64,000 nt of DNA from Nodularia sp. LEGE 06071 (lineage in GTDB: Bacteria; Cyanobacteriota; Cyanobacteriia; Cyanobacteriales; Nostocaceae): the NCBI RefSeq assembly GCF_015207755.1, contig NZ_JADEWH010000001.1, forward strand, positions 787,963 to 851,962, read 5' to 3'. The notes under the pieces are model-generated. The model worked only from the letters and a program-made list of their open reading frames with translations. It did no database searches and was not told the DNA's origin. Every line of letters starts with the position of its first letter. Positions within the stretch are counted from its first letter, which is position 1. Shown here one piece after another: positions 8,880-17,773 of the stretch. Position numbers and translations under genes: made by a program.

Positions 8880-11800
8880 CTAGCTATGCCAAGCTTGATA
8901 AAACGCTGGATAAGTCATAGTTTGGGCGCAGTGCCAGATAACTTTGTAAGCCTCATTTGATAAGTGATTTTTTAAAGTGGTGACAACTGCTGCCATATTC
9001 TCAGCTTCTGTTAACAATTTTCTTAAACTCTCTGCCGCTAGCCTACGGATATCTTCAGATTGAGAATCACGAATTAACTCCACTAATGCAGTGATCGCAG
9101 TGGGATTATTGGGTGCTATATTTCTTAAACTCTCTGCCGCTAGCCTACGGATATATTCAGATTGAGAATCACGAATTAACTCCACTAATGCAGTGATAGC
9201 AGTGGGATTATTGGGTGCTATTTTTCCTAAACTCTCTGCCGCTTGCCAACGGGTATCTTCAGATTGAGAATCACGAATTAACTCCACTAATGCAGTGATA
9301 GCAGTGGGATTATTGGGTGCTATTTTTCCTAAACTCTCTGCCGCTTGCCAACGGGTATATTCAGATTGAGAATCACGAATTAACTCCTCTAATGCAGTGA
9401 TAGCAGTGGGATTATTGGGTGCTATTTTTGCTAAAATCAATGCCGCTTGCCTACGGGTATCTTCAGATTGAGAATCATGAATTAACTCCACTAATGCAGT
9501 GATAGCAGTGGGATTATTGGGTGCTATTTTTCCTAAAATCAATGCCGCTTGCATACGGATATCTTCAGATTGAGAATCACGAATTAACTCCACTAATGCA
9601 GTGATAGCAGTGGGATTATTGGGTGCTATTTTTCCTAAACTCTCTGCCGCTTGCATACGAGTCGATTTAGATTGAGAATCACGAATTAACTCCACTAATG
9701 CAGTGATAGCAGTGGGATTATTGGGTGCTATTTTTTCCAAAATCAATGCCGCTTGCCTACGGGTATCTTCAGATTGAGAATCATGAATTAACTCCACTAA
9801 TTCAGTGATCACAGTGGGATCATTGGGTGCTATTTTTCCTAAAATCAATGCCGCTTGCCTACGGGTATCTTCAGATTGAGAATCACGAATTAACTCCTCT
9901 AATGCAGTGATTACAGTGGGATTATTGGGTGCTATTTTTCCTAAAATCTCTGCCGCTTGCATACGAGTATCTTTATCTTGAGAATCACGAATTAACTCCT
10001 CTAATGCAGTGACCGCAGTGGGATTATTGGCTGCTATTTTTCCTAAAGTCGATGCCGCTTGCATACGGGTATATTCAGATTGAGAATCACGAATTAACTC
10101 CACTAATGCAGTGATCGCAGTGGGATTATTGGCTGCTATTTTTCCTAAAGTCGATGCCGCTTGCATACGGGTATATTCATCTTGAGAATCACGAATTAAC
10201 TCCACTAATGCAGTGATCACAGTGGGATTATTGGGTGCTATTTTTTCTAAGATCAATGCCACTTGCCAACGGGTATCTTCATCTTGAGAATCACGAATTA
10301 ACTCCACTAATGCAGTGATCACAGTGGGATTATTGGGTGCTATTTTTTCTAAAATCTGTGCCGCTTGCCAACGGGTATCTTCATCTTGAGAATCACGAAT
10401 TAACTCCACTAATGCAGTGATCACAGTGGGATTATTCGGTGCTATATTTTCTAAAATCAATGCCGCTTGCCAACGGGTATATTCATCTTGAGAATCACGA
10501 ATTAACTCCACTAATGCAGTGATCGCAGTGGGATTATGCGGCGCTATTTTTCCTAACCTATCTGCCGCTTGCCTACGGATATATTCATCTTGAGAATCAC
10601 GAATTAACTCTTCTAATGCAGTGATAGCTTTTTTGTGATCTGTTTCTATGAGTACAGCCCTAGCATTCTGTGCTTTAATATTTAAATAACCAAAGCCCCA
10701 TCTGACGATTTGCTGCACAATTGCATCTGCCAAACCACAATCTTTAAACTCGGCAATTCCGGCCGCGGCTAGAAAATAGGCACGGTATTCATAAAATCCT
10801 TTCCAATCAGGAATTTGACTCTGACTTTTACACCCATCCTCAAATTCTACCAATGCCTGAATAAATTCTTTCTTCTGCTCTTCTTTTTTCTGCTCTTTTT
10901 TTATATCTTCTCGTCCCAACCACAGCAAAATTACCTCTTTCCACTGTGGTTCAAATATGCGATAGGTTCCTTGTTCTGGGTTCTCAGGAACGTGATTCAG
11001 AAAATAGTCCCAATCCTCAACAGCTAAGGCTGCAAAATATTCCTCAAAGGTGGCATGGTAGAAGGCATAAACTTTTTCTTGGCTGGGAGATTCAGCCGCA
11101 ATTCCTACATGATTTAGCCAGCCGAGTTGTAATGCTTGGTAAAATAGTGAAGTTTCATCATCTGGATATCCCAGTTCCTCACTGATAAAACTTTCCCGCA
11201 ACCGGAACCGCGAACTACCTTCATTGATATCCCGCAGGGCTAAACTTCCTAAAGCTTGGTTTAACTCTCGTTTTTCTTTTTTCTGGGTGGGGAAACGGTT
11301 TTGTTTCCAAGTGTAGAACTGCTGCACACACTGAGAATACAGTCCCGCCTTGGTCTCTGGTAAATTCCCCTCTTCACTTTGCCACATACTACATAACAGC
11401 GTTAACCGCAGGGGAGTTTGCACCAAATCCCGCAAGCGCACCCGTTCAGTTGAGTTTAATTCTGTCTTTAACCGTTCTCCTTTTTCAATATCTTCCACAA
11501 ACCAGTTATCAATAAACTGATGCACCTGTTGGGGATAGTCAAAGTCCAGTAGGCGATAGGTTTCAAAGGTTTCTAGGGCATTACGATCTGCTTGCCAAAC
11601 ATTTAGCCGACAAGTTAACACTACCCGCGATGAACGCCCTACCCATCCAGTTAACTGACGAGAAATTTCTTCTAATGGCTGTTGAGACGCTGAACCTGCT
11701 GATATTTCATCCACCCCATCCAACAGCAGCCACACTCGCCCTTGCTGAATTTGGTTTGTCAAGTCATCCCGGACTTCTTGAGTTAGTTGTGTGGGCAGAA

Positions 11801-12548
11801 TTGCTTGCTGAAGCCAATTTTGATCTATATAGGTTTGAATATCTGTAAAATTGCCATTTCGCGCCAAGTCTGCTAGAGAAATCCAGATTGGTAAGCCTAA
11901 ATATTTGTCTAATACCCAAAAAGCAACGGTTTGCAGTAGAGTTGTTTTCCCTGCACCCGGTTCTCCAATTACTGCTATCTGCTTACCTTTGGTTTTACCT
12001 TCGCCCTGTTCTAGAATTTGACTGAAAAAAGCTTCATGTTCAAATCGCTGCTGGGTTTCATACTCCGGTTCATAAAGACGTGTTCCCGCATCTGGCAAAA
12101 AGTCCTCTTTGTTGCGTTTCTCTGGTTTCTTTCTCTCCACCAGTGCTAGGGGAACATAAATCTGCTTTCTTTCTTTTTTGGCGGATTCATCTTGCATCAG
12201 AAGGTTGCTGGTTATCCGGCGCTGCGGTTCCAGCATTTTGTTACATACTTCGCGCCAGTTGATGAGAGTCGTTGTAGTTTCAGGTGGCGGAGTCGTAGGT
12301 ATTTCATCGATTAAGTCTGTTAGTTCTAAATTTAAGGCTTTGGCGATCGCAATGGCACTTTTCTTGCTAACAGTTGTACCACTGAAAAACCGTTCAACAG
12401 TTTTTTCACTTACACCCGCTTCCGTCGCAATATCCAAGTCAGTCCAAAGGTTGCCATCATAATCACGTTTCGCTGCTTTAGCCTCTTGTAGTTTCTCTTT
12501 TCCTTTTGCATTGACTCCAACACTATTGCGGTTCCGTGTTTCTCCCAT
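8880..12548 (-). CDS. HTH-NACHT-HEAT repeat protein (bacterial NLR-like)
   Basis: This 1222-residue protein has three parts. An N-terminal Xre-like helix-turn-helix lies at about 35-80 (DIATEAGVSEKTVERFFSG). A NACHT NTPase follows, with Walker A GEPGAGKTT at 195-203, Walker B LLLDGVDE at 274-281 and a sensor-like VVLTCRLN near 310. The C-terminus (about 641-1184) holds sixteen 34-residue HEAT-type repeats of nearly identical sequence. The last residues (KVIWHCAQTMTYPAFYQAWH) are a tail I associate with cyanobacterial NACHT proteins. NACHT proteins are signalling ATPases that oligomerise on sensing a ligand; bacterial members (bNACHT) include phage-defence proteins. No nuclease or other killing domain is visible; the HTH occupies the effector position, so a regulatory output is equally possible. 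Transcribed toward ndhD, divergent from a small membrane-protein gene. Confidence 0.85.
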   Translation of the reverse strand: MGETRNRNSVGVNAKGKEKLQEAKAAKRDYDGNLWTDLDIATEAGVSEKTVERFFSGTTVSKKSAIAIAKALNLELTDLIDEIPTTPPPETTTTLINWREVCNKMLEPQRRITSNLLMQDESAKKERKQIYVPLALVERKKPEKRNKEDFLPDAGTRLYEPEYETQQRFEHEAFFSQILEQGEGKTKGKQIAVIGEPGAGKTTLLQTVAFWVLDKYLGLPIWISLADLARNGNFTDIQTYIDQNWLQQAILPTQLTQEVRDDLTNQIQQGRVWLLLDGVDEISAGSASQQPLEEISRQLTGWVGRSSRVVLTCRLNVWQADRNALETFETYRLLDFDYPQQVHQFIDNWFVEDIEKGERLKTELNSTERVRLRDLVQTPLRLTLLCSMWQSEEGNLPETKAGLYSQCVQQFYTWKQNRFPTQKKEKRELNQALGSLALRDINEGSSRFRLRESFISEELGYPDDETSLFYQALQLGWLNHVGIAAESPSQEKVYAFYHATFEEYFAALAVEDWDYFLNHVPENPEQGTYRIFEPQWKEVILLWLGREDIKKEQKKEEQKKEFIQALVEFEDGCKSQSQIPDWKGFYEYRAYFLAAAGIAEFKDCGLADAIVQQIVRWGFGYLNIKAQNARAVLIETDHKKAITALEELIRDSQDEYIRRQAADRLGKIAPHNPTAITALVELIRDSQDEYTRWQAALILENIAPNNPTVITALVELIRDSQDEDTRWQAAQILEKIAPNNPTVITALVELIRDSQDEDTRWQVALILEKIAPNNPTVITALVELIRDSQDEYTRMQAASTLGKIAANNPTAITALVELIRDSQSEYTRMQAASTLGKIAANNPTAVTALEELIRDSQDKDTRMQAAEILGKIAPNNPTVITALEELIRDSQSEDTRRQAALILGKIAPNDPTVITELVELIHDSQSEDTRRQAALILEKIAPNNPTAITALVELIRDSQSKSTRMQAAESLGKIAPNNPTAITALVELIRDSQSEDIRMQAALILGKIAPNNPTAITALVELIHDSQSEDTRRQAALILAKIAPNNPTAITALEELIRDSQSEYTRWQAAESLGKIAPNNPTAITALVELIRDSQSEDTRWQAAESLGKIAPNNPTAITALVELIRDSQSEYIRRLAAESLRNIAPNNPTAITALVELIRDSQSEDIRRLAAESLRKLLTEAENMAAVVTTLKNHLSNEAYKVIWHCAQTMTYPAFYQAWHS
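8997..10628 (-). repeat. Sixteen 102-base coding repeats in the NACHT gene
   Basis: Each unit encodes 34 residues of the form A-I-T-A-L-V-E-L-I-R-D-S-Q, a variable stretch, then I-A-P-N-N-P-T. Most changes between units fall at unit positions 14-19 and 23-27 while the rest is almost invariant, also at DNA level. This points to recent duplication or gene conversion and an array that can expand or contract. Confidence 0.9.
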
Positions 12549-12721
12549 AGTTAATGTATTGGCGCGGTTGAGGATATTTCTACTTTAGGAGATTGATTGA
12601 TTTTAGCAGGGTCAGAAAAGGTCATTTAATCTCTGTCCCTGTCCTGTCCTTAAATGTCCAGCGTAGCACTGATCACTCAATGTACCTTTGTCTCATAACC
12701 ACTTGAAACGGAGTGATGACA

Positions 12722-12946
12722 ATGACAATGGTGAATCAGAACCCACAACCAACCGCGCCAGCGAGAGAAGAAATTAATCTGAAGCCTCAGCAAGCTATCT
12801 CAGTACTTGGCTCTAATATCCCATACCAAGTTGATATTACACCTGTATTGCTGCAAAATCCTGATAGTCCCTTTGCGATCGCCTTAAGTGTCGCCATTGT
12901 TCTGAGTGCGATCGCACGATTGATAAAAACTATAAAATCTAGCTAG
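12722..12946 (+). CDS. Small protein with a C-terminal membrane helix
   Basis: A 74-residue protein of unknown function. The first half is polar and Pro/Gln-rich (NQNPQPTAPAREE), the middle contains KPQQAISVLGSNIPYQVDITPVLL, and the C-terminus is one hydrophobic helix (FAIALSVAIVLSAIARLI, about 50-67) ending in a Lys/Ser-rich tail. It is probably a bitopic inner- or thylakoid-membrane protein. GTG 12713 and ATG 12716 are in frame upstream, but ATG 12722 has the best spacing (eight bases) from GGAG at 12710-12713. It is divergent from the NACHT gene with 173 bases between, so a shared regulatory region is possible. A functional link is only a guess. Confidence 0.65.
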   Translation: MTMVNQNPQPTAPAREEINLKPQQAISVLGSNIPYQVDITPVLLQNPDSPFAIALSVAIVLSAIARLIKTIKSS

Positions 12947-12950
12947 AAAA

Positions 12951-13056
12951 GTAGGTTGGGTTGTTCGCGTCAGCGTTGCGGAGCAAGGAACGACACCCAA
13001 CATTACTCTACATTTGGTTTGCTGCGTTGGGTTGATCTGTGCTTAACCCAACCTAC
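12951..13056. repeat. Inverted-repeat element with GTAGGTTGGGTT ends
   Basis: GTAGGTTGGGTT (12951-12962) and its exact complement (13045-13056) bracket a 106-base unit with internal cagcgttgcggagcaaggaacg. A related, inverted version of the internal part occurs near 62080-62112. It may be a small non-autonomous mobile element or a transcribed hairpin. Confidence 0.65.
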
Positions 13057-13132
13057 AATTAAGTCTAATTTTGGGTTTGCAAACAGTTTTAATATAAAGA
13101 TGCATAAATAGAATTTAACTAGAAATCCAGTT

Positions 13133-13170
13133 CCCCTCCTCGCTTGCGGGGAGGGGTTAGGGGTGGGTTC
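13133..13170 (+). repeat. CCCCTCCTCGCTTGCGG hairpin repeat, copy 2
   Basis: The same C-rich/G-rich hairpin as at 6714-6753, with the tail ttaggggtggg. It lies between the convergent small genes. Confidence 0.8.
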
Positions 13171-13255
13171 GAAATAATATGCAGCCTCACAAATAATTGG
13201 TATAACAACTGACAGTTAACTATAAAATTCCTACCCGCTCCCTGTTCCTTGTTGA

Positions 13256-13495
13256 TTACATTTTGCCGTGCTGCATTACTTGTTGCAGATGATGGCGAAT
13301 TTCTTGGGCTTGTTCTATTTCAGATTTCTGCAATTTTTGAAATAACTCTACACAGGGCTGAGATTTCATTTCCTGTGCATCTTTGATGTAAGAATCGTAA
13401 GCCTTTACTGCTTCAGCTTTATTGTGCAGAACGGTGATAAAGTCATACTCTAAGTTGCTAATTGCTTGTTGAGATTGTCCGTTACCTGTAGTCAT
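13256..13495 (-). CDS. Small two-helix protein, possibly ferritin-like
   Basis: A 79-residue protein predicted to form two long amphipathic helices, about 14-43 and 48-76. Helix one carries E16, and helix two carries the pattern SEIEQAQEIRHH, which recalls the E-x-x-x-x-x-H metal ligands of minimal ferritin-like or rubrerythrin-type proteins. If the resemblance holds, two or more copies would assemble to bind iron. I do not recognise a named family, and plain helical-hairpin function is the alternative. The start is well supported: AAGGAGA stands seven to eight bases upstream of the ATG at 13495. The gene is monocistronic, followed by the repeat-rich spacer. Confidence 0.7.
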   Translation of the reverse strand: MTTGNGQSQQAISNLEYDFITVLHNKAEAVKAYDSYIKDAQEMKSQPCVELFQKLQKSEIEQAQEIRHHLQQVMQHGKM

Positions 13496-13599
13496 AAAAT
13501 TATTCTCCTTGAGGTGACTAATTAATTTCTACTCATCCTCAAAGAGTTATTCATCTCCCCAAAAGCGTAGGAAAAGATACGCCTCAGAGAATTTTAGCA

Positions 13600-14103
13600 T
13601 CAATGGTCATCTTGCCTTTCTATACTTTCTTGATGGGTAATGGGGCAGAACTTGGTGTTAGCACTCATGCAATCCATGTGTGGTGTTTTGGCACATACCA
13701 GCAGTAAACCACCCAAAACAAACAGCAAACCACAAATTGCGGCTGTCTTCACCCCAGAAATCTCTAATGCTCCGTGAACTACGACTTCCCGCAATAGAGA
13801 TACAATTGTGACCTCAACTGCTACTCCCACAGAAATACTATGTTCTTGCAAATAGACCATTAGTAGCCGAAATAACTCGACCAATATCAACACAAATAGT
13901 ATTTTTGCCGTTACCTGTTGATACTCTAATGACTGCATGATGGCGATAAATATGCCCCACAACTGGATCAGCATGACGGCGAACAAACCAAAACATAAGA
14001 CAATCACAATTAAGTCTTGGAAGGCTTCCATGTTGCGAACTATTGTGTGTCTATCCAGCCAGCGATCGCAAAATAAAAATCGACTCTTGGCGCGCTTGTA
14101 CAT
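13600..14103 (-). CDS. PsiE-like (phosphate-starvation-inducible E) membrane protein
   Basis: A 167-residue protein with about four hydrophobic segments: 30-55, 65-82, 95-112 and 120-138. It carries the conserved PsiE-family sequence ELFRLLMVYLQEH...VEVTIVSLLREVVVHG. PsiE is named for an E. coli gene of the phosphate regulon; its biochemical role is unknown, and cyanobacterial members need not be phosphate-regulated. The N-terminal FLFCDRWLDRHTIVRN matches the usual start of the family, supporting ATG 14103 over the internal Met25. The Cys-containing C-terminal tail (about 140-167) is polar and probably cytoplasmic. No Pho box was recognised upstream. Confidence 0.8.
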   Translation of the reverse strand: MYKRAKSRFLFCDRWLDRHTIVRNMEAFQDLIVIVLCFGLFAVMLIQLWGIFIAIMQSLEYQQVTAKILFVLILVELFRLLMVYLQEHSISVGVAVEVTIVSLLREVVVHGALEISGVKTAAICGLLFVLGGLLLVCAKTPHMDCMSANTKFCPITHQESIERQDDH

Positions 14104-14193
14104 TTATTTTTCTATTCCCATCTGGTCAAGTTCAGACCACACCAGTTAGTCCACCCATTAATCTCATATTATGTAAAATTAAGAGATTACGCC

Positions 14194-15108
14194 TCAGCGA
14201 GGTTGGTAATTTAAATTTTGTACTTGTTGCAACAATTGTTCGGCATTCCTAGCCCATTGGGGATTACCTTGAGCATTGTATAAATCTTTGGCATATTGCA
14301 AAACTTGCGTTGCTTGTGCATATTGCTTTTGCTGCATAAAAACTAACCCAGCGCCATAATAAGCATTGGGATAATTAGCATTAGCTGCGGCTGATTTTCT
14401 AAAAGCTTCTAATGCTTCTTGATTTTTGCCTTCATTAAACCAAATTGTACCGAGATTGTAATGAGCTTCAGGATATTTGGGATTAATTTTAATAGCTTGG
14501 CGAAAGGCATCTCTAGCTGGATTGATTTTACCTTGCTGGAGATAACACATTCCTAGATGATAGGGTGCTTCTGGGGAATTTTTACTATACTCTATCGCTT
14601 TTTTAAAAGATGCGATCGCTCTATCCCAATCTTGTTGCTGCTGTCGTAGCAATCCCAAGTTATAGTGGGCAAAACCTAGCTTGGGGTCTAGTTCTAAGGC
14701 TCGTTCTAAATAATCACCCGCTTGCTGTAAATTACTTCCTTCTAATAACGCCCCACCTAAATTAGCAAAGGCTGGGGCAAATTTGGGGTCAGCTTGTGTT
14801 GCTTGATAAAAGGCATCAGCCGCCGGTTTTAATTGTCCTGTTTGTCGCAGTGCTAACCCTAAATTATAATGCGCTGCTGCTAAATTGGGATCTAGTTGAG
14901 TTGCTTGTTGAAAAGCTGCGATCGCATCTTGGACTCTTCCCGCCTGAATTGCCTGTAAACCTTGATTTAACAAAATTGTGGATGTTGGCAAACTATATTG
15001 TGCTAATAAGGGTGTGGGGTAACTAGGTGATGGGAAAAGCATACTTTCACCAAGTATGACTAAACTCACTATCCCGACAATAGGATATTGATAAAATGAT
15101 AATTCCAT
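14194..15108 (-). CDS. TPR repeat protein with N-terminal membrane anchor
   Basis: About 304 residues. A hydrophobic N-terminal segment (YPIVGIVSLVILG) acts as signal peptide or anchor. Then follow about seven consecutive tetratricopeptide units with the typical pattern A-x-x-A-x-x-x-L-G-x-A and conserved AHYNLGL motifs (about 45-285). TPRs form a protein-binding superhelix, so the product is probably an envelope or periplasm-facing scaffold; partners are unknown. The frame opens at GTG 15126; the ATG at 15108 is preferred because GGGAG precedes it by about eleven bases, but the GTG remains possible. No operon partner is evident: psiE lies downstream on the same strand after about 90 bases. 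Confidence 0.8.
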   Translation of the reverse strand: MELSFYQYPIVGIVSLVILGESMLFPSPSYPTPLLAQYSLPTSTILLNQGLQAIQAGRVQDAIAAFQQATQLDPNLAAAHYNLGLALRQTGQLKPAADAFYQATQADPKFAPAFANLGGALLEGSNLQQAGDYLERALELDPKLGFAHYNLGLLRQQQQDWDRAIASFKKAIEYSKNSPEAPYHLGMCYLQQGKINPARDAFRQAIKINPKYPEAHYNLGTIWFNEGKNQEALEAFRKSAAANANYPNAYYGAGLVFMQQKQYAQATQVLQYAKDLYNAQGNPQWARNAEQLLQQVQNLNYQPR

Positions 15109-15126
15109 TGGTTCTTTAACTCCCAC

Positions 15127-15637
15127 CAGTTTTATTTACCTTGACTTGAACTCAAAAAGGCTTTTTCCTACTTCCCATTGTCTCTTATCCCCATAGGAGT
15201 CCCCGGATTACCCACTCCCTACCTACGAAAGTAAGTATGGCTACGCCACGCAAGCTATTAAAAATTAAAGCGGATGACTATATATTTACGAATTATTACG
15301 CAATACAATTAAAACAGTGTATGATATTCAGACTGATTTAAGATTTAGTAGTTCCTGTGCGCTTATCCTCAGCATTTATTCCTGGTTTCAGAAATAACTG
15401 CATTTTCAGGTAGTAGTGGCAAAACTGACTGAACTTTTTCTTGGTAGTCACGTCAAGCATAAGTAATTCGCAATTGATCTATTTTTCATGCCCTGTAATT
15501 AAAAGTGCAGAGCTATTTTTCATAGTCATTTGATCAGTTGTGGAGATGTTTTAGAAATGATAACTCTGCCATCTTCCTCTGGAATTATGACATTTTTTTA
15601 CTTCCATACTTGGAGTTTCCATCGATAAAACAACAAT
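15127..15637. other. AT-rich divergent spacer
   Basis: About 510 bases with no gene. It contains an inverted copy of the 23-base dispersed repeat (15236-15258). The remainder is AT-rich and presumably holds the promoters of the TPR gene and of the coiled-coil gene. Confidence 0.5.
15236..15258 (-). repeat. Small dispersed repeat, copy 3 (inverted)
   Basis: TATGGCTACGCCACGCAAGC is the reverse complement of the 23-base repeat found at 1601 and 1674. Confidence 0.6.
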
Positions 15638-16882
15638 ATGCTTCATAAAATTCGCCGTTTTTGGAGTCAATTTTTTAATAAATCGAGAAAAGTCAATAAT
15701 GAACCACTGAATAAAGTCAGTCTAGTTGTCATTATTGTGATTGACATTTTTATATTGCTGAATGTTTTTACGGGATTAGACGATATCAGCAGATGGTATA
15801 TGAGTCCATCACAGGCTGCTCCATGTTATTTCGAGTGGCAAAATTATCAAAATCAAACTAGTCCAGGTAAAGACTATGAATTTCTGAGAATTTCCTTGTT
15901 GGAGCGTAACAATCAACTCAGTCAAGAGCAAATTTACCAACAAGCGGAAGCAATACATTTGGGTAAGGTTTCTCAAACTTGCTTGCAGTATGCTAAATCT
16001 CAAGACCAGATTAACATCCCCGCCAACCAGCAAATCATCAAAACTATTGAGCAGAAGCAAAATCAGATTAGTCAGTTTGAACAAAGCAATCGCAATATTC
16101 GGACTCAATATGACTCTAGCCTTTTAGAAAAAATTGCCGGTCAGTCTCGTCAACAATCAATTAATCTCGTCGGTGCGGAAAAGGCTAAACAAGAGTTAGA
16201 CCAAAATAACCAGAAAATTTCCACACTGAAACAGGAAATTTCTAATTTCAAAAATCAACTGCTGGCTAAACCAGAAAGTATTAATTTTTTAGGTTTACTT
16301 AAAAATGAAAATAACTTTAAGCAAGTTGAAGCAAATTATCAGCAAGCTGCATTTCGCTATCCAATTATCCAACTGGGTTTTCAGTCGTTATTTCTTGTTC
16401 CACTGATTCTTGTGGCTTTGTCAGTTAACAACTTTGCTCAACGCAGAGAATATGGACTGATTGCGCTGATTAGTTGGCATTTACTGGTAATCTTTTTTCT
16501 GCCGCTAATTATAAAAATCTTTGAATCTCTGCAAGTCGGTGTATTCTTGACATTGATATTTGATATCTTTGGCACCCTTTTCGGTGGTTTGCTGTTCCTG
16601 ATCAGTTATGTTTATATCTTGCTGATTCCACTTGTGGGTTTTGGAATTATCCAGCTTTTTCAAAGAATTATTTTGAATACTAAAGCACAGGCAGTTAGGA
16701 GAGTTCAAGACTCACGCTGTATTAACTGTGCTAAAAAAATTCGGCAGCATGATACATACTGTCCCCATTGTGGTTATTATCAATACGTTGAATGCCCACA
16801 CTGCCATGATCTTACTTACAAGTATCTCTCCCACTGTCATCATTGTGGCACTGGCCAAGATTCTAGCCACAATCACGTCTAA
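15638..16882 (+). CDS. Membrane coiled-coil protein with C-terminal double zinc ribbon
   Basis: The 414 residues divide into four parts. A first transmembrane helix lies at 27-47. An extracytoplasmic Gln/Asn-rich coiled-coil region spans about 60-215 (repeated QNQISQFEQSN and QKISTLKQEIS). Three transmembrane helices lie at about 243-345. A cytoplasmic C-terminus has two CxxC zinc ribbons, CINC...CPHC then CPHC...CHHC (about 363-405). Such double ribbons often bind proteins or nucleic acid. I know no defined function; similar proteins occur in filamentous cyanobacteria. The ATG start is in a good context without a strong ribosome-binding site. A perfect 11-pair HIP1-containing inverted repeat directly follows the stop. 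Confidence 0.8.
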   Translation: MLHKIRRFWSQFFNKSRKVNNEPLNKVSLVVIIVIDIFILLNVFTGLDDISRWYMSPSQAAPCYFEWQNYQNQTSPGKDYEFLRISLLERNNQLSQEQIYQQAEAIHLGKVSQTCLQYAKSQDQINIPANQQIIKTIEQKQNQISQFEQSNRNIRTQYDSSLLEKIAGQSRQQSINLVGAEKAKQELDQNNQKISTLKQEISNFKNQLLAKPESINFLGLLKNENNFKQVEANYQQAAFRYPIIQLGFQSLFLVPLILVALSVNNFAQRREYGLIALISWHLLVIFFLPLIIKIFESLQVGVFLTLIFDIFGTLFGGLLFLISYVYILLIPLVGFGIIQLFQRIILNTKAQAVRRVQDSRCINCAKKIRQHDTYCPHCGYYQYVECPHCHDLTYKYLSHCHHCGTGQDSSHNHV

Positions 16883-16888
16883 CTGGGT

Positions 16889-16928
16889 ATGGCGATCGCA
16901 GATCCAATTTTAGGCAAGCGATCGCCAT
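16889..16928 (+). terminator. HIP1-containing inverted repeat, possible terminator
   Basis: ATGGCGATCGC (16889-16899) pairs perfectly with GCGATCGCCAT (16918-16928) around an 18-base loop, seven bases after the stop codon of the coiled-coil gene. There is no T run, so termination is uncertain. Confidence 0.4.
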
Positions 16929-16948
16929 GATCAATTCGGGAGGAATAA

Positions 16949-17131
16949 ATGAAAGTATGTTACATAATGTTAGATAATGTTAAATTAATCCAATTACATC
17001 GTAGTAAAAGCTAAATTTCTGACTATGAACCTGGAATTATTTACGTTGTCTTACTTAATCAAGGACAAAATTATCTGTTTTGGGATGGCATAAACACAAA
17101 TTCGGCTTATTGTCAAGCAGTTTATTGGTAA
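16949..17131 (+). pseudogene. Broken small gene with one in-frame stop
   Basis: GGGAGG (16938-16943) stands six bases before ATG 16949, giving a strong translation start. The frame reads 21 residues (MKVCYIMLDNVKLIQLHRSK...), meets TAA at 17012, and continues in the same frame for 38 sensible residues (ISDYEPGIIYVVLLNQGQN...) to TAA at 17129. One substitution in the internal stop would restore a 60-residue protein. I do not recognise the family. It could instead be a genuine 21-residue peptide gene. Confidence 0.35.
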
Positions 17132-17773
17132 CTAGGAAATTGCCCCTAGTGATCATCTGGTGAAGAATTGGGCAATTAGGGTGCGGTGGAGGCTTTTTGC
17201 TTTACCAGGACAAGCGATCGGCTGGCTCAGATATGGCAATTCCTCACCCCAATAAATGCAAGATGCCACTGCTACTTGTCTGATTTACGACTCGGATTCT
17301 AAATTGCCAAAAGTTATGTGTCTTATACTATACTTTTGCTTTTGTTGAAATATTATTTATTGTAGGATCACTGATTATATTATTCCCAGCGTAAATAAAA
17401 TTTACCTGCAAGTGTTAGCGCAACAGTTGCAAAGGGAAAACTTAATATACAGCGACATCTGGTTTTTGCAGCCAGTTTTGAGCGCTATATCTATGTATGA
17501 GATAGTTTTCGCAGGAGGTACAGGAAAATTTGGCATCCCAGGATAAACTCTCTCACATGAAAATTGACTCGAAAAATGTCACTGCACTAGAACAATTGGC
17601 GATCGGCACCAGCCATTGAGGCCAATGACTGTGAGTAAATATTTTGACCGTCAGCTCTCCTATAGCCAAATAACCTTATTGCTCAAAATGCTCTGCTCTC
17701 AACTGAGGATGAAACATTCCCACCTGATTCGATTATTCTTTATCCGACTGCCGTTGCTGCAGGAAAGCAGTGC

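Larger units (their letters stand above)
12947..13255. other. Repeat-filled spacer between convergent genes
   Basis: About 300 bases occupied mostly by two repeats: a 106-base element with inverted 12-base ends (12951-13056) and a copy of the C-rich/G-rich hairpin repeat (13133-13170). No gene is apparent. Confidence 0.6.
16883..17773. other. Long spacer upstream of cyaC
   Basis: About 890 bases without an intact gene. It starts with an inverted repeat (16889-16928), then a small broken frame (16949-17131). A conceptual fragment around 17170-17250 (reading VRWRLFALPGQAIGWLRYGN) faintly recalls transposase C-termini but is too short to call. The last 500 bases show no structure I can name; the cyaC promoter must lie there. 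Confidence 0.45.

Noticed and set aside
10815..12462. Several plus-strand open frames of 60-94 codons opposite the NACHT gene
   Set aside because: They are antisense shadows of a clear protein-coding frame, with unlikely composition and no start signals.
13158..13170. GGTTCGAAA resembling a tRNA T-loop
   Set aside because: It is the tail of the C-rich/G-rich hairpin repeat; no acceptor stem or anticodon arm can be built around it.
17160..17260. Conceptual fragment reading VRWRLFALPGQAIGWLRYGN, faintly like a transposase C-terminus
   Set aside because: Too short, without start or catalytic motif; resemblance may be chance.
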